64,000 nucleotides of DNA from Amycolatopsis mongoliensis (GCF_030285665.1 NZ_CP127295.1:7936001-8000000); one strand, 5' to 3'; numbered from the stretch's first letter, positions 33,744 through 44,400 are shown. Numbers and translations: made by a program. The notes: generated by a model not told the origin, from the sequence alone.

Positions 33744-35674
33744 CCGACTTCCGCGTGTGGATCGGCCCGGAACCGTTCGATCCCGCCGAGGTGCGGGTGC
33801 CGGAGGCCCTCGCGTCGGCCACGAGGGCGACGCTCGTGCAGTTCCGGGCGTCCTTGAACGAGCCCGACGTCGCCCGCCTGAAGGCCGCGTACGGGGTGCG
33901 CCTCGACCGGTTCGTCCCGAACTTCTCGTTCCTCGAACGGCTCGACGACGAGACCGCCGCGAGGCTGCGCGCCGACTTCCTGGTCCGCACCAGCGTCCCG
34001 CTCGACCCGGCGTTGAAGCTCGCCTCCTGGATTCCCGCCGGCGCCACTCCGCTCGACCTGATCGCGACCCTGTTCGACGACGCGGACTCCGCCGCAGTCG
34101 GAGCCGCGCTGAGCGCGCTCGGTGCGCGCAACGTCGTGCTCACCGACAACCGGGCCTTCGGTGGCAGCCAGTACGCCGACTTCACCCTCGACGACCGGGC
34201 CAAGCTGCCGCTGGTCGCGGCCATCGACGAGGTGGTCCTGGTCGAGCCGGTCCCGGAGCGCGAGGTCACCGACGTCCCCGCGGCCCAGGTCTTCCAGTCG
34301 GGCGTCGCCGGCCTGAACACCACGCCGATCTGGGACCACGAACTGCACGGCGAGGGCCAGATCATCGGGCTCATCGACAAGGGCCACCTCGACCTGAACC
34401 ACTGTTTCTTCAACGATCCCGACCACGCCAACGCAGGCGAGAACCACCGCAAGGTCCTCGGCATGTTCGACCAGAACTTCCCCGATGTCACCGAGCACTT
34501 CATGTTCGTCGCGGGCATCCTCGCCGGCAACTCGCTCGACAAGAACGGCACCCACGAGCACCGCGGCGGCGCGTGGGCGGCAAAGCTCGTCTGCCGCAGT
34601 CTCGACGACCTGTTCCCGCCGATCGGGCTCAAGATGGAGGGCATCCTCCAACGGGGGAAGGAGCTCGGGGCCGCCATCCACACCAACAGCTGGGGCGGCG
34701 TCATCCCGCTGTACAACACCGACGCCGTAGGTGCGGACAAGTTCAGCTTCGAGAACGAGGAACACGTGGTGATCGCCGCCGCGGCGAACACGACCGACCG
34801 GGGCACCGGCAACGGCGCGCCCGGGATCGCGAAGAACGTGCTGTGCGTGGCCGCGTCCCAGGGTCCGCCCGACCAGATGAAGTTCGGCAGCGGGAAACCG
34901 GGGCCGACCGCCGACGGGCGGCGCAAACCCGATCTCATGGCGGTGGGCAACGGCATCCAGTCCGCGTCCCTGAAACGGAATTCGACCGCTCTCTACTGCG
35001 ACACCGGTCCCTACTTCAAGAACCCCGAACTGGCGGCCACGAGCTGGGCGACCCCCAACGCGGCGGCGGCCGCCGCCCTCGTACGCCAGTACTTCGTCGA
35101 GGGGTGGTACCCCCACGGCGAGAAACGGGCTGATCGCCGGATGACCCCGTCCGGCGCCCTGATCAGGGCGGTGCTGCTCAACTCGACCACCAACATGACC
35201 GGCATCGCGGGCTATCCGTCCGACGTCGAAGGCTGGGGGCAGATTCAGCTCGACCGCACCCTCGTCTTCAAGGAGGGCCGCCGTCGCCGGCTGCTGGTGA
35301 ACGACGTGCGCAACAGCGCCGGGCTGACGCTGCACACGAGCACCTCACAACGCTTCTTCGTCGGCGACGACCACGAACAGCTCAAGATCACGCTCGTGTG
35401 GACGGATCCTCCCGCGGCCGAGTCCGCTACCCAGCCGACGAAGAACGTCCTCAAGCTGGAGGCCCGGGACGCGCTGGGGATCAGGTACCTCGGAAACGAC
35501 TTCGACACCACCGCCGGCGTGTCCCGTGAAGGCGCGCCCGGCACCCCCGACCTGCTCAACAACGTCCAGATGATCGTCGTCGACCGGCCGTTCACCGGCC
35601 CGTGGACCATCACCGTCAGCGGAACCGTCGTCTTCGGCAAGCAGGGTTACGCCCTGGTCGTCACGGGCGCATGA
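33740..35674 (+). CDS. Subtilisin-like (S8) serine protease with intact triad
   Basis: 644 residues, ATG at 33740 overlapping the previous stop (ATGA). Same architecture as the upstream protease: N-terminal domain from MTDFRVWIGPEPFDP, S8 domain, and C-terminal beta-sandwich. The triad is complete: Asp213 in IIGLIDKGHLDLNH, His253 in TEHFMFVAGIL and Ser435 in LAATSWATPNAA; the oxyanion Asn is probably in AAAANTTDRG. There is no signal peptide or classical subtilisin propeptide, although the N-terminal domain might act as one. The pair probably arose by tandem duplication, with this copy keeping activity. Confidence 0.87.
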   Translation: MTDFRVWIGPEPFDPAEVRVPEALASATRATLVQFRASLNEPDVARLKAAYGVRLDRFVPNFSFLERLDDETAARLRADFLVRTSVPLDPALKLASWIPAGATPLDLIATLFDDADSAAVGAALSALGARNVVLTDNRAFGGSQYADFTLDDRAKLPLVAAIDEVVLVEPVPEREVTDVPAAQVFQSGVAGLNTTPIWDHELHGEGQIIGLIDKGHLDLNHCFFNDPDHANAGENHRKVLGMFDQNFPDVTEHFMFVAGILAGNSLDKNGTHEHRGGAWAAKLVCRSLDDLFPPIGLKMEGILQRGKELGAAIHTNSWGGVIPLYNTDAVGADKFSFENEEHVVIAAAANTTDRGTGNGAPGIAKNVLCVAASQGPPDQMKFGSGKPGPTADGRRKPDLMAVGNGIQSASLKRNSTALYCDTGPYFKNPELAATSWATPNAAAAAALVRQYFVEGWYPHGEKRADRRMTPSGALIRAVLLNSTTNMTGIAGYPSDVEGWGQIQLDRTLVFKEGRRRRLLVNDVRNSAGLTLHTSTSQRFFVGDDHEQLKITLVWTDPPAAESATQPTKNVLKLEARDALGIRYLGNDFDTTAGVSREGAPGTPDLLNNVQMIVVDRPFTGPWTITVSGTVVFGKQGYALVVTGA

Positions 35675-35675
35675 C

Positions 35676-35723
35676 ATGAACGACTTCCGCACCGAGTCCA
35701 CCGGAGGCACCGGATGGCACTGA
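35676..35723 (+). CDS. 15-codon mini-ORF between the protease and giant-protein genes
   Basis: ATG at 35676 opens MNDFRTESTGGTGWH, ending in a TGA that overlaps the next gene's start region. The first residues mirror the beginning of both proteases (MTDFRVWIGPEP, PQDFRLLIGPEP). It may be the stump of a third protease gene, now serving as a coupling leader for the gene at 35714. Too short to support on codon use. Confidence 0.3.
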   Translation: MNDFRTESTGGTGWH

Positions 35724-38700
35724 CCGTCGAAACCCTGATGCTCGAAATCGGGCGCGCGTTCGCCCCGCTCGAACAGCGCCTGCGTGGCGCCGAGATCCCG
35801 CTCCTGTTCGCCGAGATCGGGCTGCCCGCACCCGACGTCGTGCTCGGCGCGCAGGCGGTGCAGAACGCCGTCGGCGGCACCGCGACCGCGCTGAGCACGC
35901 TGCCGCGGGTGGTGACGGACCTGGCCGCGGCGATCGACGCCCACGACACCGCCCGGATCACCGCCGCGGTGGCCGCCGCGGCCCCGATGGTCAGGTCGGT
36001 CGCCACGGCCGTCGACGTGGTGTCCACCGCGATCACCGCGGCGGCGCGGACGGCGGGCCCGAGCCGGGCCGAGGTCGAGGCGTTCGCCGCCGAACTCGCG
36101 CAACGGCTGTTCGGCTTCGCGCTCATCACCTACCTCGAAGACCGCAAACCGGTCGCCGGCTACCTGCTGGGCCTGCTCGGGATCCTCGAGTCGACCCCGC
36201 TGGCCGCGACTCCCGCCGCGCCCGCGCACGTCCGCCGCGTCCTGCGGGTGGACCGGCTGACCGCGCTGCTGCGCGACCCGGTCGGCGTGCTCGCCGACAT
36301 CTACGCCTGGGGCAGCCCGGAGTTCGACTGGGACCTGCTGCTGCGCCGGCTCTCGATCTTCCTCGTCGCGGTCACCGACTTCGCCTTCGTGCAGCCCGGC
36401 CCGCCGCTGTTCCTGCGCATCGCCGCGGTCGACGTCGGCGTCACCGACGATCCCGTCCCCGGCGTCGACGCCGAGTTGCGCCTCGCCACCGACCAGGCAC
36501 TGAACCTGACCCTCCCGATCGGCGACACGGTCGCGCTGGTCGTGACGTCCGACGCGGCGCTGGAGGAGAAGGCCGCCGTCGAGCTGCTGCCCCCGGCGCA
36601 GCTGCGGGTCGTCCCGCCGACGGCGGAAGTGCGCGGCGGGGTGCGGCTGGGCCTGCAGGCGCCGTACGCCGACGGGGCGCCGCCGATCGTCGTGCTGGGT
36701 ACGGCGGGAGGTTCGCGGATCGAGGCGCGGCGCCTGCGCGCGACGGCCGGCGCGGATCTGGTGTGGAACCCCACCGAGCGGCGGGCCGACGGCGCGCTGG
36801 TGTTCGAAGCCGCCGTCGAGGGCGGCAAGATCGTGCTGGACCTGTCGGACGCGGACGGCTTCATCGGCACGCTCCTGCCCGCGGGCAAGATCGAGCTCGA
36901 CGTCGACTTCGTGCTGACGTGGTCGTCCGCCACCGGGTTGCGCTTCAAGGGATCCGGCGGCGCCGAAGTGGACGTGCCGGTCGACCTCAGCGCCGGGCCG
37001 GTGACCATCACCAGCCTGCACCTGGCGCTGCTGCTGGCGGCCGGCGGCGTCACGTTCGAGGCGTCGGGCTCGATCACCGCGCAGCTCGGCCCGGTCTTCG
37101 CGGCGGTCGCGCGGACCGGTGCCGTGCTGCGCCTGGAGCAGCCCCCGAGCGGCGGCAGCCTGGGGCTCGCCGACTTCTCCGGCGGGTTCAAGCCGCCCAC
37201 CGGAGTCGGCCTGTCGGTCGACGCGGGCGGGATCTCCGGGGGCGGCACCCTCTCGTTCGAGCCGGACCGCGGGGAGTACTCCGGCTCGCTGGAACTCGAG
37301 TTCGCCGACTTCCTCGCGCTGAAGGCGATCGGGCTGATCACGACGCGCCAGCCGGACGGCTCGCCGGGCTTCTCCCTGCTGATGGTCCTCACCGCCGAGT
37401 TCGGCAGCGGCATCCAGCTGGGGTACGGCTTCCGCCTGCTGGCGGTCGGCGGGCTCGTCGGGCTCAACCGCGGGATGAACCTGGCGGCGCTGGTCGAAGG
37501 GGTCCGCACCGGCGCGATCGAGTCGGTGGCGTTCCCGAAGGACGTGGTCGCCAACGCGCCCCGGATCCTGTCCGACCTGGCACGGTTCTTTCCGCCCGAC
37601 CAAGGCACGTTCCTGATCGGGCCGATGGCCAAGATCGGCTGGGGCACGCCGACGCTCGTGAGCATCTCCCTGGGGGTGATCATCGAGATCCCGGGCACCA
37701 TCGCGGTCCTCGGCGTCCTGAAGGCCGCGTTGCCCACCGAGGACGATCCGTTGCTGGTGGTCCAGGCCCAGTTCGTCGGCGCGCTCGAGCTCGACAAGTC
37801 CCGGCTGTGGTTCTTCGCGAAACTGTTCGACTCCCGCATCCTGACCATGACCATCGAGGGCGGGATGGGTGTGCTGGTCGCCTGGGGCGACGCCCCCGAC
37901 CTGGTGCTGACCGTCGGCGGCTTCCACCCGGCGTACCGGCCGCCGCCGCTGCCGTTCCCGATCCCCGACCGCCTGTCGGTCGACATCCTCAACCGCAGCA
38001 ACCAGCTCATCCGCGTCTCCGGGTACTTCGCCGTCACGAGCAACACCGTCCAGTTCGGTGCCAAGGCGGAGCTGCGGCTGGGGTTCAGCGCGTTCCGCGT
38101 CGAAGGGCACCTCGGGTTCGACGCGCTGTTCCAGCTGTCGCCGTTCCGGTTCGCGATCCACATCGGTGCGCACGTGACGTTGAAGGCGTTCGGGGTCGGC
38201 GCGTTCGGGATCGACCTCGACTTCCAGCTCGAAGGCCCGGCGCCGTGGCGGGCCCACGGCCGGGGGTCGATCGGCTTCCTGTTCTTCTCGATCTCGGCGA
38301 ACTTCGACATCACCTGGGGCGAGAACCGCGACACGACGTTGCCGCCGGTGGCCGTGCTTCCCTTGCTGGCCAACGAAATCGGCAAGCTCGAGGGCTGGGA
38401 CACCCGGCTGCCGTCCGGGGACAACCGCACGCTCGTCACCCTCCGGCAGCTGCCCGAGACCGGCGAGATCGTGCTGCACCCGCTCGGCACGCTGTTCGTC
38501 CGGCAGCGCGCGCTGCCCCTGGGAGTCCGGCTGGACCGCGTCGGCGGGCAGAAGGCCGGGGACGGCAAGCGGTTCACCGTCAACCCGGTGGACGACAGCG
38601 GGCTCAAGCGGGTGTCGTTCACCGGCGACCGGTTCGCGATGGGACAGTTCCAGACCCTCTCCGACGCCGCCGCGCTGTCCCGGCCGTCCTACGAGACCCA

Positions 38701-40255
38701 GGACGCCGGCCTGGAGCTGACCGCCGACACCGCCCTCGCGACCGCTCGCGTCGTCCGCCGCAGCGCCCGCTACGAACTGCACCTGATCGACAGCGCCGCG
38801 ACCCCGCGTGCCACCACCCTGGCCGCGCCGCTGAAACGGTTCCACAGCGTCAGCGGACCGGTGTTCGACGAACTCACCCGCGGCAGCAGCACCAGCCGCG
38901 CCGCGCTCTCGGCCCGGCAGGCCGCGCAGAAGCAGCCGTTCGCCGTACAGGACACCGTCCGCGTCACCGAACAGCGGTTCGTCGTCGCCTACCGCAAGAG
39001 CAACCGGCAGGCGTTCCCGCCCGGCTCGATCGCGCGGCCGGGCCGGACCACCGTGACGACGTTCCGCAGCCGGGCGACCGCCGAAGACGCCCTCGCGGAC
39101 TTCGTCGCCGCGGACCGGGGACTCGACGGCCTGCTGCACGTGATCCCCGCGGCCGAGGCGGTGGGCAGCCCCGGCGTGCCGGGCACCTGGTCCGCCGCGG
39201 GAGTCCTGCCGGTCCCAGTGTCCACTGTGGACGCCGTGCCACTGGCCACCGGACGTGTCCTGCTCGCCGGCGGGACCGGCCAGGACGGCGGCGCCGTCGC
39301 CTCGACCACCCTGTTCGACCCGACCGCCGACTCGTGGTCCACCGGCCCGGCACTGGGCACCGCCCGCCGCCGGCACACCACCACCCGGCTCGACGACGGC
39401 CGGGTGCTCACGGCCGGCGGCCGCGGCCCGGACGCCGTGCTCGCGACGGCCGAGGTGGCCGACCCCGCCGCGAGCGTGTGGACGCCGGCGGCGGACCTGG
39501 GCGTCGCCCGGCACGGCCATTCCGCGACGAAGCTGCGTGGCGGCCGGGTGCTGGTCGCGGGCGGCAGTGGCGTGCGGCCCGGGCAGGACGACGGCGCCCT
39601 CGCCGCCTGCGAGGCGTTCGACCCCGCCACCGGCACCTGGGCGCCGCTGCCGCCGATGACCGACGCGCGCACCGACCACCAGGCCGTCCTCCTGCAGGAC
39701 GGCAACGTCCTGGTCGTCGGCGGCGCCGTCCCGTGCGGGAGCGGCCGGAGCGGGCAGCTCGCCTACTGCGAGGTGTTCGACCGGGCGCAGGAGGACTGGG
39801 TCGTCACCGGCAGTCTCGCCCAGGCCCGCACCGGGCACCAGGCGACGCTGCTGCCGGACGGCTCGGTCCTGGTCACCGGCGGCGACCCGGTCGTCGCGGC
39901 CGACGGGACGCTCGACCCGCACAGCCTCGCCACGGCCGAGCGGTACGACCCGAAGAGCGGCACCTGGAGCGCGGCGGCGCCGATGCCGGGTGGCGGGCGC
40001 ACCGGGCACCGGGCGCTGCTGCTGAGCTCCGGAGTCGTCCTGGTGACCGGCGGTACCGGCACACCGGAACGGACGGCGGGCTACCGCTCCGCCCTCCTCT
40101 ACGACCCGGACCACAACACCTGGACGACGGTCTCGGGCCTGCTCCGAGGCCGCTCCGCCCACGCCGTCACCGAGTTGCCCGACGACCGGGTGCTCGTCGC
40201 CGCCGGTGTTTCCGGCCCCGACCCCGCCGGCACCGGCGAGGTGCTCATCCCATGA
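35714..40255 (+). CDS. Giant DUF6603-like protein with C-terminal seven-blade Kelch propeller (copy 2)
   Basis: 1,513 residues from the ATG at 35714, after GGAGG. The N-terminal ~490 residues (EIGRAFAPLEQRLRGAEIPL at the start) differ strongly from copy 1. Residues ~495-1103 are almost the same protein as copy 1 (LARFFPPDQGTFLIGPMAKI, LRLGFSAFRVEGHLGFDALF), and ~1160-1510 form a second seven-motif Kelch propeller that is similar but diverged. The junction with the next gene is ATGA. This is the only gene of the operon preceded by a gap (39 bp), holding a mini-ORF. Function unknown. Confidence 0.8.
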   Translation: MALTVETLMLEIGRAFAPLEQRLRGAEIPLLFAEIGLPAPDVVLGAQAVQNAVGGTATALSTLPRVVTDLAAAIDAHDTARITAAVAAAAPMVRSVATAVDVVSTAITAAARTAGPSRAEVEAFAAELAQRLFGFALITYLEDRKPVAGYLLGLLGILESTPLAATPAAPAHVRRVLRVDRLTALLRDPVGVLADIYAWGSPEFDWDLLLRRLSIFLVAVTDFAFVQPGPPLFLRIAAVDVGVTDDPVPGVDAELRLATDQALNLTLPIGDTVALVVTSDAALEEKAAVELLPPAQLRVVPPTAEVRGGVRLGLQAPYADGAPPIVVLGTAGGSRIEARRLRATAGADLVWNPTERRADGALVFEAAVEGGKIVLDLSDADGFIGTLLPAGKIELDVDFVLTWSSATGLRFKGSGGAEVDVPVDLSAGPVTITSLHLALLLAAGGVTFEASGSITAQLGPVFAAVARTGAVLRLEQPPSGGSLGLADFSGGFKPPTGVGLSVDAGGISGGGTLSFEPDRGEYSGSLELEFADFLALKAIGLITTRQPDGSPGFSLLMVLTAEFGSGIQLGYGFRLLAVGGLVGLNRGMNLAALVEGVRTGAIESVAFPKDVVANAPRILSDLARFFPPDQGTFLIGPMAKIGWGTPTLVSISLGVIIEIPGTIAVLGVLKAALPTEDDPLLVVQAQFVGALELDKSRLWFFAKLFDSRILTMTIEGGMGVLVAWGDAPDLVLTVGGFHPAYRPPPLPFPIPDRLSVDILNRSNQLIRVSGYFAVTSNTVQFGAKAELRLGFSAFRVEGHLGFDALFQLSPFRFAIHIGAHVTLKAFGVGAFGIDLDFQLEGPAPWRAHGRGSIGFLFFSISANFDITWGENRDTTLPPVAVLPLLANEIGKLEGWDTRLPSGDNRTLVTLRQLPETGEIVLHPLGTLFVRQRALPLGVRLDRVGGQKAGDGKRFTVNPVDDSGLKRVSFTGDRFAMGQFQTLSDAAALSRPSYETQDAGLELTADTALATARVVRRSARYELHLIDSAATPRATTLAAPLKRFHSVSGPVFDELTRGSSTSRAALSARQAAQKQPFAVQDTVRVTEQRFVVAYRKSNRQAFPPGSIARPGRTTVTTFRSRATAEDALADFVAADRGLDGLLHVIPAAEAVGSPGVPGTWSAAGVLPVPVSTVDAVPLATGRVLLAGGTGQDGGAVASTTLFDPTADSWSTGPALGTARRRHTTTRLDDGRVLTAGGRGPDAVLATAEVADPAASVWTPAADLGVARHGHSATKLRGGRVLVAGGSGVRPGQDDGALAACEAFDPATGTWAPLPPMTDARTDHQAVLLQDGNVLVVGGAVPCGSGRSGQLAYCEVFDRAQEDWVVTGSLAQARTGHQATLLPDGSVLVTGGDPVVAADGTLDPHSLATAERYDPKSGTWSAAAPMPGGGRTGHRALLLSSGVVLVTGGTGTPERTAGYRSALLYDPDHNTWTTVSGLLRGRSAHAVTELPDDRVLVAAGVSGPDPAGTGEVLIP

Positions 40256-40275
40256 CGTCAGCGAAGGAAACCACG

Positions 40276-41445
40276 ATGACCACTCTCACCGCGGCCCTCG
40301 GCACCTGGACCGGCGCCCACGACCTGCCCACCCTCGCCGCCTGGTACGGCCAGCACGACGGCGCGGTCCCGCTCGACGACGGGGTCGTCCTGGTGGCGGG
40401 TGGCGCGGACGCCGCCGGCGCGGCGCTCGACAAGGCCGCGACGCTCGACACGGCCGGCGCGTGGACCTCGACCGGCACGATGCGCTCACCACGGCAGCTG
40501 CACACGCTGACCCGCCTGCAAGACGGGACCGTGCTCGCCGCCGGCGGCCTCGGCGGCTCGTCCCGCACCGGCCCGGGGCTCGGCACCGCCGAGATCTACC
40601 ACCCGGCCGGCTCGAACGCCAACCAGTGGACCTTCACCACCGGCCCGATGATCACCCCCCGCTGGGGCCACAGCGCCGTGCTGCTGGACGACGGCTCGGT
40701 GCTCGTCGCCGGCGGCAGCGCGGCCCGCCCCGGCGGGAGCGTCACCGCCCTGCGTTCGGCCGAGCGGTACACCCCGAGCGACGGCAAGTGGCACGAAGCA
40801 CCGGCGATGACCGACGCCCGCACCGGGCACACCGCCGTCGCGCTCGACGACGGGATGATCCTGGTCGTCGGCGGTGTCGTGCCGGTGGGCGTCCCCGACG
40901 ACCCCGCGCTCGCGTTCTGCGAGCTGTACGACTCGGACAAGAAGGTGTGGGCCCCCACCGGTGCCCTGCTGCGCGCCCGCCGGCACCACCAGGCGACCCG
41001 GCTGTCCGGCACCACCGTGCTCGTCACCGGCGGGACCGCGCCGGGCTCGCCGGGCACCGCGCCGTACGACCCGTTCAGCCAGCGCGCCGCCGAGGTGTTC
41101 GACCTGAGCAGCGGGACGTGGACGGACAAGGCCCCGATGCCGGCCGGGCGGGCGTTCCACCGCGCCGTCCCGGTCGGGCCGGGCCGGGTGCTGGTCGTCG
41201 GCGGGGCCTCGAGCGACCGCGACGAAGCCGGCTACCGCAGCGCGTTCGTCTACGACGCCGGCCACAACGAGTGGACGCCGGCCGCGGGGCTCGAGACGGG
41301 GCGGTGGTCGTTCGCCGCCGCGCCCCTCGACGGCGGCGGAGCGGCGATCGCCGGCGGGGTGGTCCGGTCCGGGCTGGCCGCCGCGGACCCGGCCGTCACC
41401 GAGCTGACCCCGGCCACCGAGCTGTTCGCCGGCGGTGCCGCGTGA
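40276..41445 (+). CDS. Free-standing seven-blade Kelch propeller protein
   Basis: 389 residues from the ATG at 40276, chosen for AAGGA seven bases upstream; the in-frame ATG at 40252 would overlap the previous stop as elsewhere in the operon. Seven motifs (VVLVAGG, VLAAGG, VLVAGG, ILVVGG, VLVTGG, VLVVGG, AAIAGG) fill the whole chain. Blade-by-blade features agree with the propellers of both giant proteins (LAFCELYDSDKKVWAPTGAL against LAYCELYDPDKNEWTPTGTL). It is thus the propeller domain as a separate protein. No catalytic residues of galactose oxidase are recognisable. It probably binds protein or glycan partners. Confidence 0.85.
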   Translation: MTTLTAALGTWTGAHDLPTLAAWYGQHDGAVPLDDGVVLVAGGADAAGAALDKAATLDTAGAWTSTGTMRSPRQLHTLTRLQDGTVLAAGGLGGSSRTGPGLGTAEIYHPAGSNANQWTFTTGPMITPRWGHSAVLLDDGSVLVAGGSAARPGGSVTALRSAERYTPSDGKWHEAPAMTDARTGHTAVALDDGMILVVGGVVPVGVPDDPALAFCELYDSDKKVWAPTGALLRARRHHQATRLSGTTVLVTGGTAPGSPGTAPYDPFSQRAAEVFDLSSGTWTDKAPMPAGRAFHRAVPVGPGRVLVVGGASSDRDEAGYRSAFVYDAGHNEWTPAAGLETGRWSFAAAPLDGGGAAIAGGVVRSGLAAADPAVTELTPATELFAGGAA

Positions 41446-44400
41446 GCCCGAACGCCTACACCTTCCTGCCCTGGCTGCGGTCGGGGATCAGCACCCGGGT
41501 GACGACCCCGCCGCAGGCCGGCGTGCGGGCCACCGTCAAGGTGCAGCTGCTCGTCTCCGGCGACCCGATCACCGGGCACGAAACCCTGACCCAGCCGGTG
41601 AACCGCGACGTCCAGCTGTACGGGCCAGGCGACGTCATCGGCGTCGACCCGCGGGCGATCTCGCGCACCGAACCGCGGCCCGGCGTGCCGAACGTCGAGC
41701 CGAACTACCTGGCGCACATCGAGTTCTCCGAGGAGGACTTCCTCTGGCGCTACAGCCCGGCCGCCGCGGACGGGCACACCGCCCGGCTCACGCCCTGGCT
41801 GGCGCTCGTCGTGCTCGCCACCGGAAGCGAGTTCACCGAGGTCCCGGCGACCGGCGGGCCGCTGCCCGCGATCACCGTCGCGGACCCGGCGGGCACGCTG
41901 CCGCCGGCGGACCAGCTCGGCGCCTGGGCGCACGTGCACGTCAACGGCTCGCTCGCCGACCCGGTCGCCACCGACGGCACGACCGCCGCGCTGGCCGCGC
42001 TCACCGAAGTGGTGCGCACCAACGCCGACAACGCCTGCTCCCGGCTGATCTGCCCGCGCCACCTGCAGCCGAGCACCGCGTACGAGGCCTTCCTCGTGCC
42101 GACGTTCGAGTCCGGCCGGCTCGCCGGGCTCGGCCTGGACCCGGCGGTGGCGCCGAACGCGCTGTATTCGAGCTGGGGCCCGCACTACGCGAACCGCCCG
42201 GCCGAGGGCGTCCTGCCGTACTACCACCGCTGGGCCTTCGCCACCGGCACCGCGGGCGACTTCGAGTTCCTGGTCCGGCTGCTCCGCCCGCAGGCCCCGG
42301 ATCCGCGGATCGGCAAGCGGGACCTCGACGTCCACCGGGGGCCCGGCCTGGATCTGCCGCCCATCTCCGACCAGGGTGGCGTGCTGCCGCTGCGGGGTGC
42401 GCTGAAGGTGCCCGAACGCGCCGGCGACCCGATCGACCCGGCGGAGAACTGGGACCACTTCGTCGACACCGGGGTGGCCCCGCCCTACCCGCACCCGTTC
42501 GAGGAGGCCATGGCCGGCCTGCTCAACCTGGCCGACGACTACCAGCGCCACCAGCCCGCGGCGGCCCACGCCGCGAGCCTCGCCGCGGTCGCCGGCCCGG
42601 ACCCGATCATCACGCCGCCGCTGTACGGGCGCTGGCACGCGCTGACCACCCGGCTGCTCGACGACGAGAACGGCACCCCGGTGTCGCCGGAAGTCCTGCG
42701 CGGCTGGCTGCACCGGCTCAACCTCGACCCGCGTTTCCGGATCGCGGCGAACCTCGGCACCCAGGTGGTCCGCGCCCGCGACGAGGAGCTGATGGCCGCG
42801 GCCTGGGCCCAGGTCGGCGACGTCCTGGTCGCGAACGGCCGGATCCGGGCCGCCCAGCTCGCCCGCGAGGTCGGAAACGTGTTGCAGGCCAAGCACATCG
42901 ACCCGCCGACGGGTAGCGGGCCGGCGGCGCTCGCCGCCGCTCCGGCCTCGGCGCCGGGCCGGTCGCTGACGCTCACCGCACCGGCACATTCGCGGGTGAC
43001 GACCGCGGCGAGCAGTGGCACCTTCGCCGCCGCGGCGGGGGCCGACGGCCTCGTCGCCGATCCTTCGAGCCAGGTCGCCGTCGGGTTCCGGGTGGCGAGC
43101 AGCCGGGTCGCGACCGCGCCCGTTTCGCCCGCGATGCGCCGCATCACGCGTCCCGGCTCACGGTTGATGCGAACCCTGCCCTTCACCGGCCAGTCCGCGG
43201 CCGCGCTTCTGTCCAGGATGGACGCTCCGGTCGATCCGGTCGTCGCGGCGCCGGTCAAGGTCACCCCCGGGGCGCTCGTCACGCCGCGGGACCTGGCGGC
43301 GACCCTGCACCCGGACCGGCCGCCCGGCGCGGATCCCGTCGACTCCCTGCCGCGGAGCCCGGACTTCGTGCTGCGCGCCCTCGGCGACCCGGTCGCGCCG
43401 CACCCCGGTACCTCCGACAGCGCCGAGGCGCAGCGGTTCAAGGTCGCGTTGCGCGAGCTGCACCAGGGCTTCGACGCCGGGGTGGCGGTCGGGCGCGTGA
43501 AACCCTCGCCGCCGCTGGACCTCGTCGAGACGACCACCTCGGTGCTCGCCGGGCTGCGCGCCGAGGAGACCGTGCCCCGCGCGCTGCTCGAAGGATCGGT
43601 CAGCCTGCCCGAACGGCTGCGGCCCTTCGCTGCGGGGTTCATCGAGGCCATGGCCTACCCCGTGTTCGACGTGCCGACCTACCGGACGCTGCTGGACGTC
43701 TCGGTCGACAGCCTCGTCCCGAACCTGAGCCTGCTGCCGCCGAACTCGATCACGCTGCTGGCGAACAACCGCGAATTCATCGAGTCGTTCCTCGTCGGCC
43801 TCAACCACGAGATGGCCCGCGAGCTGCTGTGGCGGGAGTATCCGACCGACCAGCGCGGGACGCCGTTCCGGCAGTTCTGGGACCCGGTCGCGACGCTGCC
43901 CGTGCCGAACGAGACCGTCGCGCAGCGCCGCGAGCGGGGCTACGACATCCCGCCGATCCACCAGTGGCGGCCCGCGACCCGGCTGGGGGACAACGAAAAC
44001 CGGCAGCCCGACGACCCGCGCCCCGGCGGCCCGCAACGCGACGACCTCGTCCTGGTCGTCCGCGGCGAGCTGCTCAAGAAGTACCCGACGGCCGCGATCT
44101 ACGCGCAGCGCGCGCAGTTCCCCGGGAACGACCCGAACCAGCCCCGGGAACTGGCCGACCTGCCGGCCGACGGCCTCCCGTCGCCCGAGCAGATCCGGCT
44201 GCCCCGGTACGAGGCGAAGGTCGAGCCGGACATCTACCTGCTCGGCTTCGACCTCGACGCCGACGAGGCACTGGGCGAGCCGGGCGTCGACCCCGGCTGG
44301 TTCTTCGTGCTGAAGGAACGTCCCGGCGACCCGCGCTTCGGCGTCGACGACGGACCGCCCACCCACGTCGAGGTGTGGAACGACCTCACCTGGGACGACG

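Noticed and set aside
35345..40162. 1,605-codon open frame on the minus strand
   Set aside because: Antisense shadow of the second giant gene with the same biased composition and no recognisable domain.
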